Shown piece by piece: positions 1-11,800 of a stretch of DNA of 64,000 bases. Below the pieces are notes generated by a model, which was not told the DNA's origin, made no database searches, and saw nothing but the letters and a program-made list of their open reading frames with translations. The position numbers were made by a program, and so were the translations under genes. This DNA comes from Sipunculus nudus (Eukaryota; Annelida; Sipuncula; Golfingiida; Sipunculidae): positions 21,923,867-21,987,866 of the forward strand of contig CM049308.1 in the NCBI GenBank assembly GCA_026874595.1, written 5' to 3'. Position 1 is the stretch's first letter. Every line of letters starts with the position of its first letter.

Positions 1-162
1 ACAACTCTTGCAGTATCTCGTAAAATATCTCGTGAATAGAGATATTTCGAGATTTCATTCATCTTGCGCCAAAGGCCACATTATTGCAGGAATCTTTTTG
101 AAACTGACATATCATAAGTCCTACACTAGTATCTCGAAATTGTTTTTTCATTTTTTTAATAT

Positions 163-183
163 GGCTGCTAAGGGGCGCTGCAC
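163..183 (+). promoter_or_regulatory. CTCF-like motif, array copy 1
   Basis: GGCTGCTAAGGGGCGCTGC resembles the animal CTCF core CCASYAGRKGGCRS, but it is the weakest of the three array copies (one core change). Binding is not shown by sequence. Confidence 0.3.
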
Positions 184-494
184 ACGACCCTCACAGATAT
201 ATCATTACATTGGCCATATCTCTAAAACCCAAAGCCTCAATTACATAAACTATAGCTTATTTTTTCCCTCTGAGTCTTCTCCATAAACTGATAATGTCAT
301 CTGGTCTCAATGTTGTGTCACTTTGTCATTGTGTCCGTCTGTTTGTCAGTTGTCCTCAAATTTGCCTGCTTGCTGGTTCTTGCGTCTCACATATAGCATT
401 CTACAGGCCACAGTTTTTAAAGAATCATTTGAAAACTGATGCATATTATGTTTCACAGAAATATCTCTGAACATTTTTTCTATTTTCCGGATAT

Positions 495-515
495 GGCCGC
501 TAGGTGGCGCTGCAC
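495..515 (+). promoter_or_regulatory. CTCF-like motif, array copy 2
   Basis: GGCCGCTAGGTGGCGCTGC fits the CTCF core consensus at nearly all informative positions, in the same orientation as the copies on either side and one repeat period (332 bp) from the first. Confidence 0.4.
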
Positions 516-825
516 ATAACCCTCACACACATATCATTATATTGACCATATCTCTAAAACCCAAAGGCACAATTACAGAAACTATGGCTTATTTTCTTTC
601 CCTGAGTCTTCTCCATGACCTAGTAATGTCATCTGGTCTCAATCTTGTGTCACTTTGTCAGTGTGTCTGTTTGTCAGTTGTCCTAAAATCCGCCTACTTG
701 CTGGTTCTTGCGTCTCATATATAGCATTCTAAAGGCCACAGTTTTTTTTCAGGAATCCTTTTAAAACTGGTACATCTTATGTGTTACACTAATATCTCAA
801 AACAGATTTTTCATTTTCCGGATAT

Positions 826-846
826 AGCCACTAGGGGGCGCTGCAC
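826..846 (+). promoter_or_regulatory. CTCF-like motif, array copy 3
   Basis: AGCCACTAGGGGGCGCTGC is essentially the textbook CTCF core. It lies 331 bp after copy 2, same orientation. Function is inferred only from the motif. Confidence 0.45.
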
Positions 847-1205
847 TTTCACCTCCCCAACATATCATATTTTGGCTATCTCTCCAAAATTATAAACCTT
901 ACCTACATAAACTATCGCTAATTTTGCTCTTCTTCACCTTCGGCGCTTTTGTCTGTAATCTGTTATCACAGATGTGTCAGTATGTCTGTCTGTTCGTCTT
1001 TTGTTGTCAGTTTTGTCTGCTTCCTCGTTGCTTTGTCTGATATGTCATTTTACAGGCCACAACTTCTCAGCAAACGCTGAGGGTCATTCAAATAATAGAA
1101 AACCCACAATATGTTCTGTCTGTCCGTCTGTCTGTCATTTCAACTTCCGGCAAGCGCTCGACCTCTGGTCGTCTAGTTTTATTCTTGGACATGCAGCATT
1201 TTAGA

Positions 1206-2040
1206 TTTTGTATTGAACCACCAGGGTTACAATGATTAAAGTGTACATTTAATTGTGTCCACAAAGTGGTGTATTGCTGTGAAAGTGTGGATGTTCATGA
1301 GATAAGTAATTCCTTTTTTCAGAAGAGTAAAAACTTCACCAGGTGTGAAATTGACTATTAATTCCAGTAATTAATTAAAACTGGGATAGTAATTAGCACA
1401 TTGATATTGTTTGTCCCTCATTCAACCAACAGTGTGTATACTTTATTTGAAAAGATGTTTTATTTTATCAAATTTACTTTTATTTTATTTTGGTGAATAA
1501 AATTAAGCATGTCCTGAAAACTCCAATGTGCAAAACTTTTTAATAGTGATTCAAGGAATATTCTTGTAGATGCCATGTTGTGGCATTATTTTCTTTTAAA
1601 ATCAGTTTAAACATTTATGATTTAAAAATAATTAAATAAATGTGTATGCATAATATGACCCAATGTTTTTTACTCTGTATATATAATGATTGCAACTTTT
1701 GCAACAATTCTAATATTTTAACTTATATTTTCAGGTTTTTTAATTAAAAAATTATAAACCTGTAAATAAAAAAATGATTCAGATAAAAACTTCTTAATGG
1801 AAAAAGTGGATCTGCTTAAAGAAATAGGATTATATATAAACTTAAATGCATTATTCTCTTGAAAGTGAAATAAAGGTATTTGTCCATTCTGTCCACTTGC
1901 CTGTCCATCTGTAAATTTTCATATGCAACACAGTATCTCAAAACTTTTACTGTTTTTCTTCATGACAGTCTTGTCAGAGTATTAGTTTGCAATCATATAT
2001 TTAGAACTTTACTATAACCAAGTAGGAGGGCCCCTTTCCT
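1206..2040. other. AT-rich DNA without recognisable features
   Basis: No conserved coding segment, RNA gene or clear repeat is visible; short open frames only. Confidence 0.6.
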
Positions 2041-2741
2041 TTTAGCTTTTCATATTCTTATATAAATGAAAAAACATTACAATAGAATATTTCTACATCC
2101 ACCTTCATGCTGCCCTCACTTTTCCCTTCTCCGAACCCCATCCCAAAGTCAGCCTCAGTAAGCAAGAACAAGATGAATCAGATATATTCATACTAAAATA
2201 TTTTGTATAACTATTCGTCCATAGGTACCTATGTACATGCCAGAAATTATGTTAATATTGTGTAATATGTAGACATAGTGGGCATCACAATAATGTACCT
2301 TGTCAAGACTAAAGAGATATTGTGTCATACAGTCACATATTCATAAATCACTTCATCAGCATAGTTAATCATAACATCATATCTGTCAAATTGAACACTT
2401 GCAGACTACCATACACTTTAGATCCTTCAACAAATAGCCTTGTCATCGTTCTACTACTGCTTATTACTGCTGTCATTGCATTCATATTTGCTCAAATATA
2501 TCACAATTTTCAACCCCTCCTAAATAAATAAAAAATAAACCACTTTATTTGACTCTATTAATCCATCAGTCAGGTAATTTCATTTATCATTTACTCACAT
2601 ATTACATTACATTCCTTTATAATAGCCCAACATGTACATGATATTCATAAGCTTTATCGACTCAATATTATTACAGTCGAGAAAAATTTATAGTCCAGTC
2701 ACGATCAGCTGAGCGACGTGACCCATGGGTCCCTTGTTTCC
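2041..2741 (+). mobile_element. Family A element, 3' portion (copy 1)
   Basis: Shares most of its length with 3251-3946 (CTTCTCCGAACCCCAT, AACAAGATGAATCAGATATA, ATGCCAGAAATTATGT and more, in the same order). It ends in the family A terminus: TCAGCTGAGC (2705-2714), then the palindrome GACCCATGGGTC and CCTTGTTT. No family A 5' end is seen, so it is 5'-truncated. Confidence 0.7.
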
Positions 2742-2940
2742 TGTAAGCACTGATTAATTAAATTTCATAACCTGTACGTATATGCAAGGGTATTGTAACT
2801 CCCACCATCCCCTTCCCCCACCCCACTTAAGTCCTTGCTCCTTGGCACTGTGAACAATAGTTCTATTGCTATAGCATAAAATTGAATAATTTGAAGAAAT
2901 ATATACAGAGAGATTGAGGCGTTGTAACTCCCATCATAAC

Positions 2941-2960
2941 CCCCCCCCCCCCCCCCCCCC
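2941..2960. repeat. Homopolymer run of 20 C
   Basis: Uninterrupted C20 on the plus strand (G20 on minus). Length is prone to sequencing error. Similar C or G runs occur near 19226, 22607, 23721, 31190, 49745 and 56817. Confidence 0.9.
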
Positions 2961-3250
2961 ATCAAGTCCTACCGCCAGTGGAATGAGGACTTTATAGCAA
3001 CTGTATACAAATCATGAAATGGAAAACAAAGTTTATTAAAAAAATATGATCTCATTAGAAAAATGTGTCAAATGTTGAACTGTCAACAGCCTGTCAGAAA
3101 GGTATCCAATGGAAACGCATGGTCAGATCTTAAAATATTATTTGCAACAATTTCTTCAATCATAATTCATATCAACCAACCATGGCCTAGATTACCTCTT
3201 ACTCTCAGACTTTATCTACATTTCATAATATTTTAGATTTTAACCTTCCA

Positions 3251-3946
3251 GGTGTTTAAGTACTGTTGAATGCTCCGTCCCTCTCTCTCTATCTCATTTT
3301 CTCTCTACATCCAACCCTCCTTGTTGCCGTCACTGTTTCCTTCTCCGAACCCCATTCCAATGTCAGCCTCAGTAAACGAGAACAAGATGAATCAGATATA
3401 TTCATATTTTTATATATTGTATAACTATTTGTTACCTATGTACATGCCAGAAATTATGTCAAAATGTGTAATATGTAGACGTGGTGGGCATCAATCTAAT
3501 GTACCTTGTCAAGACCTAAGATATATAATGTCATATAGTCACAATTCATAAATCCCCTCTTCAGCATAGTTAATCATAACTTTATATCTGTCAAATTGAA
3601 ATCTTGCAGACTTCCATACACTATAGATCCTTCAACAAATAGCCTTATCATCATTCCACCACTGCTTAGTGTACTGTCATTGCATTCATATTTGCTCAAA
3701 TATATCCCTATTTTCAACAGGTCCCAAATAAATAAAAAATAAACCACTATATTTACTCCATATTAATCCATCAGTCAGCTTATTTCATTCATCATTTACT
3801 CACATATTACATTATATTCCTTTATAATAGCCTAACATGTCCGTGATATTCATAAGGTTTGTCGACTAAATATAGTATCTCAATGGTGATACATTTATAG
3901 TCCAATCACGATCAGCTGAGCGCCGTGACCCATGGGTCCCTTGTTT
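3251..3946 (+). mobile_element. Family A element, 3' portion (copy 2)
   Basis: Diverged second copy of the 2041-2741 repeat, ending with TCAGCTGAGC (3912-3921), GACCCATGGGTC and CCTTGTTTT. It is separated from copy 1 by about 500 bp that include a run of 20 C (2941-2960). Confidence 0.7.
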
Positions 3947-4099
3947 TTGCTATGTAATCAGAAACAAAGAACTTTTTTTCCCCCAAATTGAAAGTTGTTG
4001 GTGCCGTTTGATATTTGTAAAATTTACACTTACAATTATGATGTGTACAATCAGTGTATAAAACTGGAAAAGCCAAGGTCGAATACACAAATTTTCCAG

Positions 4100-4830
4100 G
4101 ACTTTTTTTTTTTTTTTTTAACAAAGTTTTATTCAACAAAAATAATTACAAAGCTTTTCAGGTCTGTACAAAGCTATGATATGACGTACATAAATTAATC
4201 ATTAACCACCTCTACAATTTCCTTCAATACACATCTCCAAACAATATAAAATAATATAAAAAAATTCCACATTAACATGTCGAATTCTGTTTCATTATAA
4301 TAAACATTGTAATATCGACCACTTTTCCATAAAATTAGACACATTCCCCTTATTTTTTGCAATAATATATTCTATCTTCATATAATGTTTCAAATAATAC
4401 TTGAACGCTCCAATATTTAATTCTTCCTGCTTACATCTACATCTATAGATGTATCTTTTTCCCAATGTGAGTAGATAATTTTTCCAATCGTCACCATTTA
4501 AGTCTCCTAAGAATACTGTTTTCTTATCAATGTGAAAGTGATCAAATTTCAACTTATTTTGACTCCATTTTTCCATAGATATCCAAAATGTTTTTATTAT
4601 GTTACATTCCCAGAACAGGTGAGGTATATCCTCAGTGGCGAATTTGCAGAATGAACATTTATTATCTTCTTTTAACTTCCATTTTTCCAACCAATAATTA
4701 GTAACAAGAACATTCTGTAAAAATCTAAATTGAAAATTCTGAGTTTTCACATCTGTAAATACCTGTTTTGGTAGTAAGTGTACAGACCACCAGTCACAAT
4801 GGTCAATATTCAAATATTTATTAATCTGTG
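4100..4830 (-). pseudogene. LINE fragment: 3' end of a reverse-transcriptase ORF with a zf-RVT-like zinc finger
   Basis: The minus strand is open from 4813 to 4295 (172 residues). It contains C-S-F-C followed by H-L-F-W-E-C, a Cx2C...HxxxxC pattern typical of the zinc-finger region after the reverse transcriptase in non-LTR retrotransposons, surrounded by aromatic and Lys-rich sequence. No RT catalytic domain remains, so it is a 5'-truncated copy. A T-run at 4105-4122 (an A-run on the element strand) may mark its 3' tail. Independent of CRNKL1. Confidence 0.6.
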
Positions 4831-5723
4831 GTGGCTTTAAAGTGTTTGAGCATGTACAACTGTCATGCAGATAAGAGCACTAATCTGCAAGACCACCTGC
4901 TTAATGTGACAATTTTCTAAAGATAGAATCTAAACAAATTGACTACTACCTGTGGACGAACAAGCAACAATAGTTTGATAACAGCATTGTAAATGGTGGT
5001 AATTGCACTTTGCAATATTTTATGCTGTTAGGGTTCCCACCATGAGTTGCATAGAATGGCTGTATCATCACCCTGGGCCACCATGTTTGAATATTGCACA
5101 GACAATTTAATTAATCATATGCTTTGGATTCTTGTTTGAAATCATGAATATAGGCTCTATTGGTTAAGTTTCACACCACATAGGGTACAGCCCGGAGCCA
5201 CACAATGCGGCTGCCTTGGACAAAAGACAAATGTTACGAAGTACCCGTTTCATTTAAACAGGTTATCTGTATTATGTGTGATTGCATCCATTTTACATTT
5301 AATCAGTTTGTGATTAAATATTGTATATAGTTCATCCTGGTGGTTTCATAAGCCAACACTGTCATACCATAACAAACACACCATTTCCTTTCAGCGAAAA
5401 AAAACCCAAAAAAATAACAAAACCTGAATATTTGTTTCGGGCATTTTTTCATTGAAAACGCCTAAAAGATTTATCTTTTTGTTTTAATTTTTTTCTCAAG
5501 CCAAACTTAGCAGCACATAATCCGCTCACTTCAGGTTGATGTAATATCGGTGGCGCTTCCAGATAAAATCGCCTCAGCTTGATCTTAACTGGGCTGTCGG
5601 TGGCACAAAATGGCGGTGGCACCAGGCTCTAACATAAAGAACACTTCAAGATTACATTTTCATGTGAATACTTATCATTTTGATGAATCAGGAATAAACT
5701 TGTGAATTTCTGTTTTAAAACAG
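4831..5723 (+). other. Region upstream of the first visible CRNKL1 exon
   Basis: It should contain, or lead to, the CRNKL1 promoter and first exon, but no segment encoding the expected short basic N-terminus can be recognised. An ATGGCGGTGG start-like context at 5610 stays open for 27 codons beyond the ATG but has no family sequence. Confidence 0.4.
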
Positions 5724-5813
5724 GTGAAGAACAAGATGCCAGCTCCAGTCCAGATCACAGCAGAACAGCTTCTCAGGGAAGCAAAGGAGAGGGAGCTCGA
5801 GCTGTCAGAACCG
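5724..5813 (+). CDS. CRNKL1: CRNKL1 visible exon 1 (residues 1-30 of the readable protein)
   Basis: Acceptor ttttaaaacag at 5723 and donor gtgagt at 5814, both phase 0. It encodes [15 protein letters not shown] followed by [15 protein letters not shown], the conserved N-terminal block that precedes the HAT repeats. An in-frame ATG lies at 5736. Because the conserved VKNK comes before it, I treat this as an internal exon with a small upstream coding exon not recognised. Confidence 0.93.
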
Positions 5814-8800
5814 GTGAGTTAATCGTATTTCTTTCAATATTAATTGCATAATGGCCTCTTGTCAGTATTGTTCAAACAATGAAACAGTAAAACTTTATAG
5901 TGTCATAGTCAAAGTGACTTAATTAAATATAGCTTTGAATTGGCAGAGGTTCGACACTAGCAGGTTTATTTTTTGTTGTTCTTGTGTTGTCAACTTAATT
6001 ACATAGTGTTGTGACTGACGATCGATTATAAATGATGATCGGTCTGCTGATGCAGACGATCTGATGATCAATCTTGTATTGCCATCTAATCGATTACAGA
6101 GTTTTTCACAAAGGTTAAGCTTTATCATGCTGGAAGGTACACTTTTCATCAAATTTATGTGAAAAAAATTAGAACAGTATGTGTTTACTAATAGATTCAC
6201 ACCCTAAGTTTAAAATGTAGGCTATAGGCCAAAAAAATAAAAAGGTATGGTTCTCAGGCACTTTTTTTCTGAAATCAGTGCGGATGGGCAGTATTTTATT
6301 TTTGATCTTTTTTGGTATGTTTTGATAAAAATGTCATATGATCAGGGGAAAGTATAAAAATAACAAATTTGTTTGCTAAACAGGTGAAAGCACTACATAT
6401 ATTGTATTATTTATCTTCTTGAAAGATTAAAATAAAAATAAAAATGTTTGATGCTGGGGATTTAAATTGACGTGGGTGGTGCCTGAGAACCATACCTTTT
6501 ATTTTTTTAAGCCATAGAGTTATAACATATATTAGCTTTGATGTAGGCCTCTATCAATAGAGCCCTGGGTTTTCTGTTTAAACAGAAAAACGGAATTAAG
6601 GTTCAAAAACAGAATTATTTTAAATGCGTGGAATACGGCGATAAATCAGATTTAGAGCAGATTTCAACTGCCAATAAAGAAATTCTCAGCCAATATCTGG
6701 TAAAAAAAAAATCTTTAAAACTGCGCCAGCCATCTACATAACAAGCAGATATCAGCAGACCTTGCTTGTGTGCCAAGATTATTGAAAGTTGTAGTTAAAC
6801 ACTTTATGAATTTATGATATTAAATGATAGCTGAAGATTGACTTGATAAGATTGGAAATTTTTGGTTGAAACATATGTTGTGAATGTCTGCATTGTATTT
6901 TTACATGATACCCAATCTCTCCTTTGTTTTAGCCGCCGAAACAAAAAATCTCAGATGAAGATGAGCTCGCTGCTTACAGGCTTAGGAAAAGAAAGGTACT
7001 TTTGTTCAGTGTTAGACCCTAATTCATTCCAACTTCAATTGTGTTTTTATGAATATTGCATTTTTCTGCAAGAGCCATATTTCATAAAAAAGTATTCATA
7101 AGGTATGCATGATCTGTATTAGCTATTGAAGACTTTCATTGCTAAAGTGTAAAGCATAACAATTTAACAAAATTTTTTAATGTAAAGAATTTTATACATT
7201 TATTTTAATAATACCTTGATGAAAATAAGTATTGTAGTGGGACAGTGAGCATTTGATTACCTGCACTTGTTAGTGGTATCATTCTGGTCTCAAATTGATG
7301 TAACTTTAACGTGCTAGAAATCACCTTAATAAAATTATTATTGTTTGTAGATGTTTGAAGATAATATAAGGAAAAACCGGTCAGTAATGACAAACTGGAT
7401 CAAGTATGCTCAGTGGGAGGAGAGCCAGAAAGAGATACAGAGGTAAACAAACAAACAGGTGTCGAACCATAACCTCCTGGGCTGAGGTACTAATCAGTCC
7501 CAGAAAGTGTTATATTGTTGATACCATAGAAGCAGCAGCCAAGATGGTAATCTTAAGCCAGACAATCTAATATTGAATAATGTTACCTAACATTACATAA
7601 AAGTGTTACCCCATGGCCTTTTTTGGACATTTAACCTATAATATTTCTGGAGAAGTATAGCTTATTTTATTTCTTGGAGAAAGAGAAAAAAATGAGCAAG
7701 AGAAGAAAAAAAGAGAGAAAGAAAAGTAGAGAGAGAGGTAGAATCAGAGAGTTTCTCTCTTGTCTCTTAAAGTTTGTTTTTTCACATAACTAAACACTGA
7801 ATTATACTAATTATGGATATTTTTATGTACAGCCATTTACTTGTTTGTGACACTTTCGTCCTCTCGACCGCTACTGCTCAGTGGTAGATGGTATTTCTGC
7901 ACAGTGAGCAGATTGTGGAATTTGGGCAGGTTGTGTTGTCCGTCATAATTAGCACACCTGATACTTCTTTTCGGATGTGAATGGCCTCAAGGCGAGCAGT
8001 AGCAGTCCCACAGTCTGATGAAGTCCACTGACATGATTGGACAAAACTGTCAGAAACAAGTAAATAAGTAACTGTGTATAAGAATATTCATAGTATATAA
8101 TATACTACACTAGCCTTGTGTGATTTTAAGAGATAAACACTGAATAGTATTTGAAGATTATTGTCAGAGTTTGCTGACTGGTAGCAAGAATCAGATGATT
8201 TAGAATTTATAGATACCTGCATATTGCAGTACCCAAACTGTCTTATTTCACTTGAGTTCGGTAGTGCTGTGTCATATTTTATACAGTAAAACCTCAAAAT
8301 ATTGACCACAAATGAGACGCAGATAAAGTGGTTATATTTTTTTAAAGTGGTCTTCTAAGGGAGGTCGATAAAAAGCAAAAGAGAATCGGCACTGTTACAA
8401 GTAGTCGTTATTTTGGGATGGTCACCAAATTGAGCTGGTTGTAAGGGGAGGTTTTCCTGTAGTAATATCTGAAAAAGGTGCAGTGTATTGGTACAGCACA
8501 GATTCTACTTCTGTTATTTGCAGAGCCAGATCAGTGTGGGAGCGAGCACTTGACGTGGACCACAGAAACATCACTGTGTGGCTGAAATATGCAGAAATGG
8601 AAATGAAGTAAGTTTAAACTATAGATAAACCATTTGTTACCCATGAAAATAGACCTGCTAGGCCATAAGTAATAGTATTCCCACTTAAATATGTAAAAGG
8701 GATTGTTATCCAGTGCCTAGATGGATGTCATTGAGGCATTAGTTGCTCAAACTAACGGCCTTTGCACTAAATGGGATCAGTCCCTGGTATTTGCATATTA

Positions 8801-11800
8801 GTATGTCACAAGGTTTTTGTAGGACCTGGCAGATTATTCCCAGTGGAATATTAATATGTCACACTTTAGGTCAAGAATGGTGATAATTGAAGGACCCAAG
8901 ATTTATCTGGGATAGACCCCAATATTACTGACATCACAGGAAAACATCCTCAGTTCAGCTAGGTGGCAACAGGTGGTGCTAACTATCACATGACTGTACA
9001 TTATACCAGTCGATATGCCTACAGCATTGTGTTGGTATGATGAGTTCTATAGTTTTCTTTCATCTTGCAGCAAGCTGTGTAACTAATTCATTATCCAAAA
9101 AGTGTTATTTAAAGCATATTGACTGGGCAACCCTGTGTACAGAATAATTCAATTTTTTTTACAATATTGCAAGAGTGGCATTGAGTAAAAGATAACTTAA
9201 CAAGTAGTTCTTTTTAGTTTAATGGCTATGTAGGTTATGAGTATGTTACAATCTGCCTATGAAATAAATCATTTGTCATAATGTTTAACAGATTTCAAGC
9301 ATCTTCGTATGGATGTTCAGATATTGCACTAATATCTAATAAATCATAACTATTGACTTGTGTAAACATTTTGATTATTTCCACATTTGAGGTTTTCTTT
9401 CTGGAGTGATTTATGGACTAGAGCCCATGGTCAGGCATCACTTTATTATTTTAAAAGAATTGTGATATATTTCTCACCAGGAACCGGCAAATTAATCATG
9501 CAAGGAACATATGGGACAGAGCAGTGACCATCTTGCCTAGGGCCAACCAGTTCTGGTACAAATATACATACATGGAGGAGATGCTAAACAACATAGCAGG
9601 TATGGCCTGTACTAGACTATAGTCCATCTCATCCCCTCTTATCTACTTTTTTTGCTATGAAAATTTTTTATTAGTTATATTTCAAGGGATGCAATTATAG
9701 TGGGGAGTAGAGGATTATAGGACCTTATTTTCAACAAGGTAAATAAATACCTACCTTACACAGTATTTCAGAAAAAGAATTATATGAAAATATGAGAAAT
9801 CAGTCTACATTTTACAACATATCAGACCCATTTATGGCGGTCAAGGTCATTGGTCACATGCAAAAACAGCCTCAACTGACAGCTGCTGATTGGATGATCT
9901 CATGTAAACACTCTAAAAAATATTACCAGCTAAAACAAAGATGGCTAGGGACACATCATATCTGCCAGATCATGGTGTAAAACCTAAAATTTATTTAAAC
10001 ACAAACGGGGAATTTTCAGTAAAACATTTAATTGCCATATTAGGTTGTCACTTCGATATGTTGTTTTCTTGGAAAATATTGAAAAATATTAACTTTTAAG
10101 AACATCATCAACAAAACATAAGTGGACAGCAGGTGGTGAAACGGACTATAGCTGCACCTTTAGTTAGTTCTATGTGGACCTTTAGTCCATTCCATCGGCA
10201 GATGTAGTGAGTTCCATCTGCAGATGTCAGTTCCAAGTGTTCCAGAAGTTGCCTATTTGAAATAGAATGATTCGTTCTTTTCCAGTATTATCACATTGGA
10301 AAAAAAATCCACAGGTGAGTTTTATGTCCTTGGGCCCTTGTGTAATATTATTTTTATGCCCCCGCCACAAAGTGGCCAGGGCATATAGTTTTACCCATGT
10401 CCGTCATTCCAAAATCAAACAGTTGTACAGACTTTTTTTCGCAATGCCTGCAGATATTGGCCTGATTTTTGGTGTGTAAGCAGATAATGACCAGTTACAG
10501 AACAAGTTCGCGTTTCGTCAAGGTTGACCTTTTTTTGACCGTTTTATGGCTCCTAAACTTTAAAAATTTCATGAAAAATAGAAATTTTCATGACAAATAC
10601 ACATGTACGGACTTTTTTTCGCAATGCCTGCAGATATTGGCCTGATTTTAGGTGTGTGGGCAGATAATGACCAGTTACAGATTGAGTTCGCGTTTCATCC
10701 CAGTTGACCTACTTTTGATTTTTTTTTACGGCTCCTAAACATAGAAAATTTCAAGAAAAATTTAAATTTTCATGACAAATGTACATGTACAGCTGTTTTA
10801 GCCCTCAGCTCATAGGCTGATTGGCTATTGTCATCACCCAAGCTGTCCATCTGTCTGTCCGTCTGTCTGTCTGTCCGGAGTCTGTCCATCCTGCGTCTGT
10901 TAACTTTTACCTTGTGAGCAGGATATATATATCTCTAAAAGGATTCACCGCTGCAATTTTATTTCATCAGTGAATATGTATATCGATAAAATCTCGGTCA
11001 AGTTCGAAGATGGGTGACCTTGACCCATTTTTCTACATTTTAGAGCTGATTATACAAAAACACTCAAAAGCTTATATCTCAGGAACCATATGGTGGATTG
11101 TTATGAAACATGGTACATACCTCTCCAATTTAAATTTATAACTGATTATCAGCTTTTGCTAATATCCTAGTTTCGCAATGCAGTGCTTACAGATACTGGC
11201 CTAATGTTTGGTCTGTGGGCGCAGAATGACCACTTACAGATCAAGTTCGCGTTTCGTCCCAGTTGACCTATTTTTGACCATATGACAGATCCTGAACATA
11301 GAAAATTTCATGAAAGACAGAAATATTTATGAAAAATGCACATGTATGGACTTTTTTTCACAATGCCTGCAGATACTGGCCTGATTTTAGGTGTGTTACT
11401 TAATAATGACCCGTTACAGATCGTGTTTGCATTTTGCCCTTGTTGAACTACTTTTGACCATATGACTACTCCTGAACTTAAAAAATTTTACAAAATTTAA
11501 CAAATGTTTCTAATTTGCCCCAGGCGGGGGCATTTGTGTCGTTCTGACACATCTAGTTTTAGACAGTCACCATATCGGCAAATATATGATTAATTAATTA
11601 AAAAAACTGCTCTCCAGATATCTTGAGGACATGTAAATGGTCTTAGAGGAATACAGTTCCTGCTTTACCTCATGATGTGTGAATATATTATGTCTTGTAT
11701 TAATTACAGGTGGACGTCAGGTGTTTGAGCGATGGATGGAATGGGAACCAGAAGAACAAGCATGGCACTCATATATCAACTTTGAGTTGCGCTACAAAGA

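Larger units (their letters stand above)
1..1205 (+). repeat. Tandem repeat array, unit about 331 bp, about 3.6 copies
   Basis: The same order of landmarks recurs: AAGGCCACA, then a GGAATC.TTT.AAACTG block, GGCGCTGCAC, CATATCTCTAAAACCCAAAG, and TGTCACTTTGTCA followed by GTCTGT-rich DNA. The GGCGCTGCAC landmark sits at 174-183, 506-515 and 837-846, giving a period of 331-332 bp. The last copy decays near 1200. The array continues past the left edge. No open frame spans units. Confidence 0.85.

Noticed and set aside
5610-5663. ATGGCGGTGGCACCAGG as the CRNKL1 start with a 60-nt intron (donor GTGAAT at 5664)
   Set aside because: The start context is good and the phase fits, but the peptide does not resemble the family N-terminus and the intron would be far shorter than any other here. 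Left unassigned.
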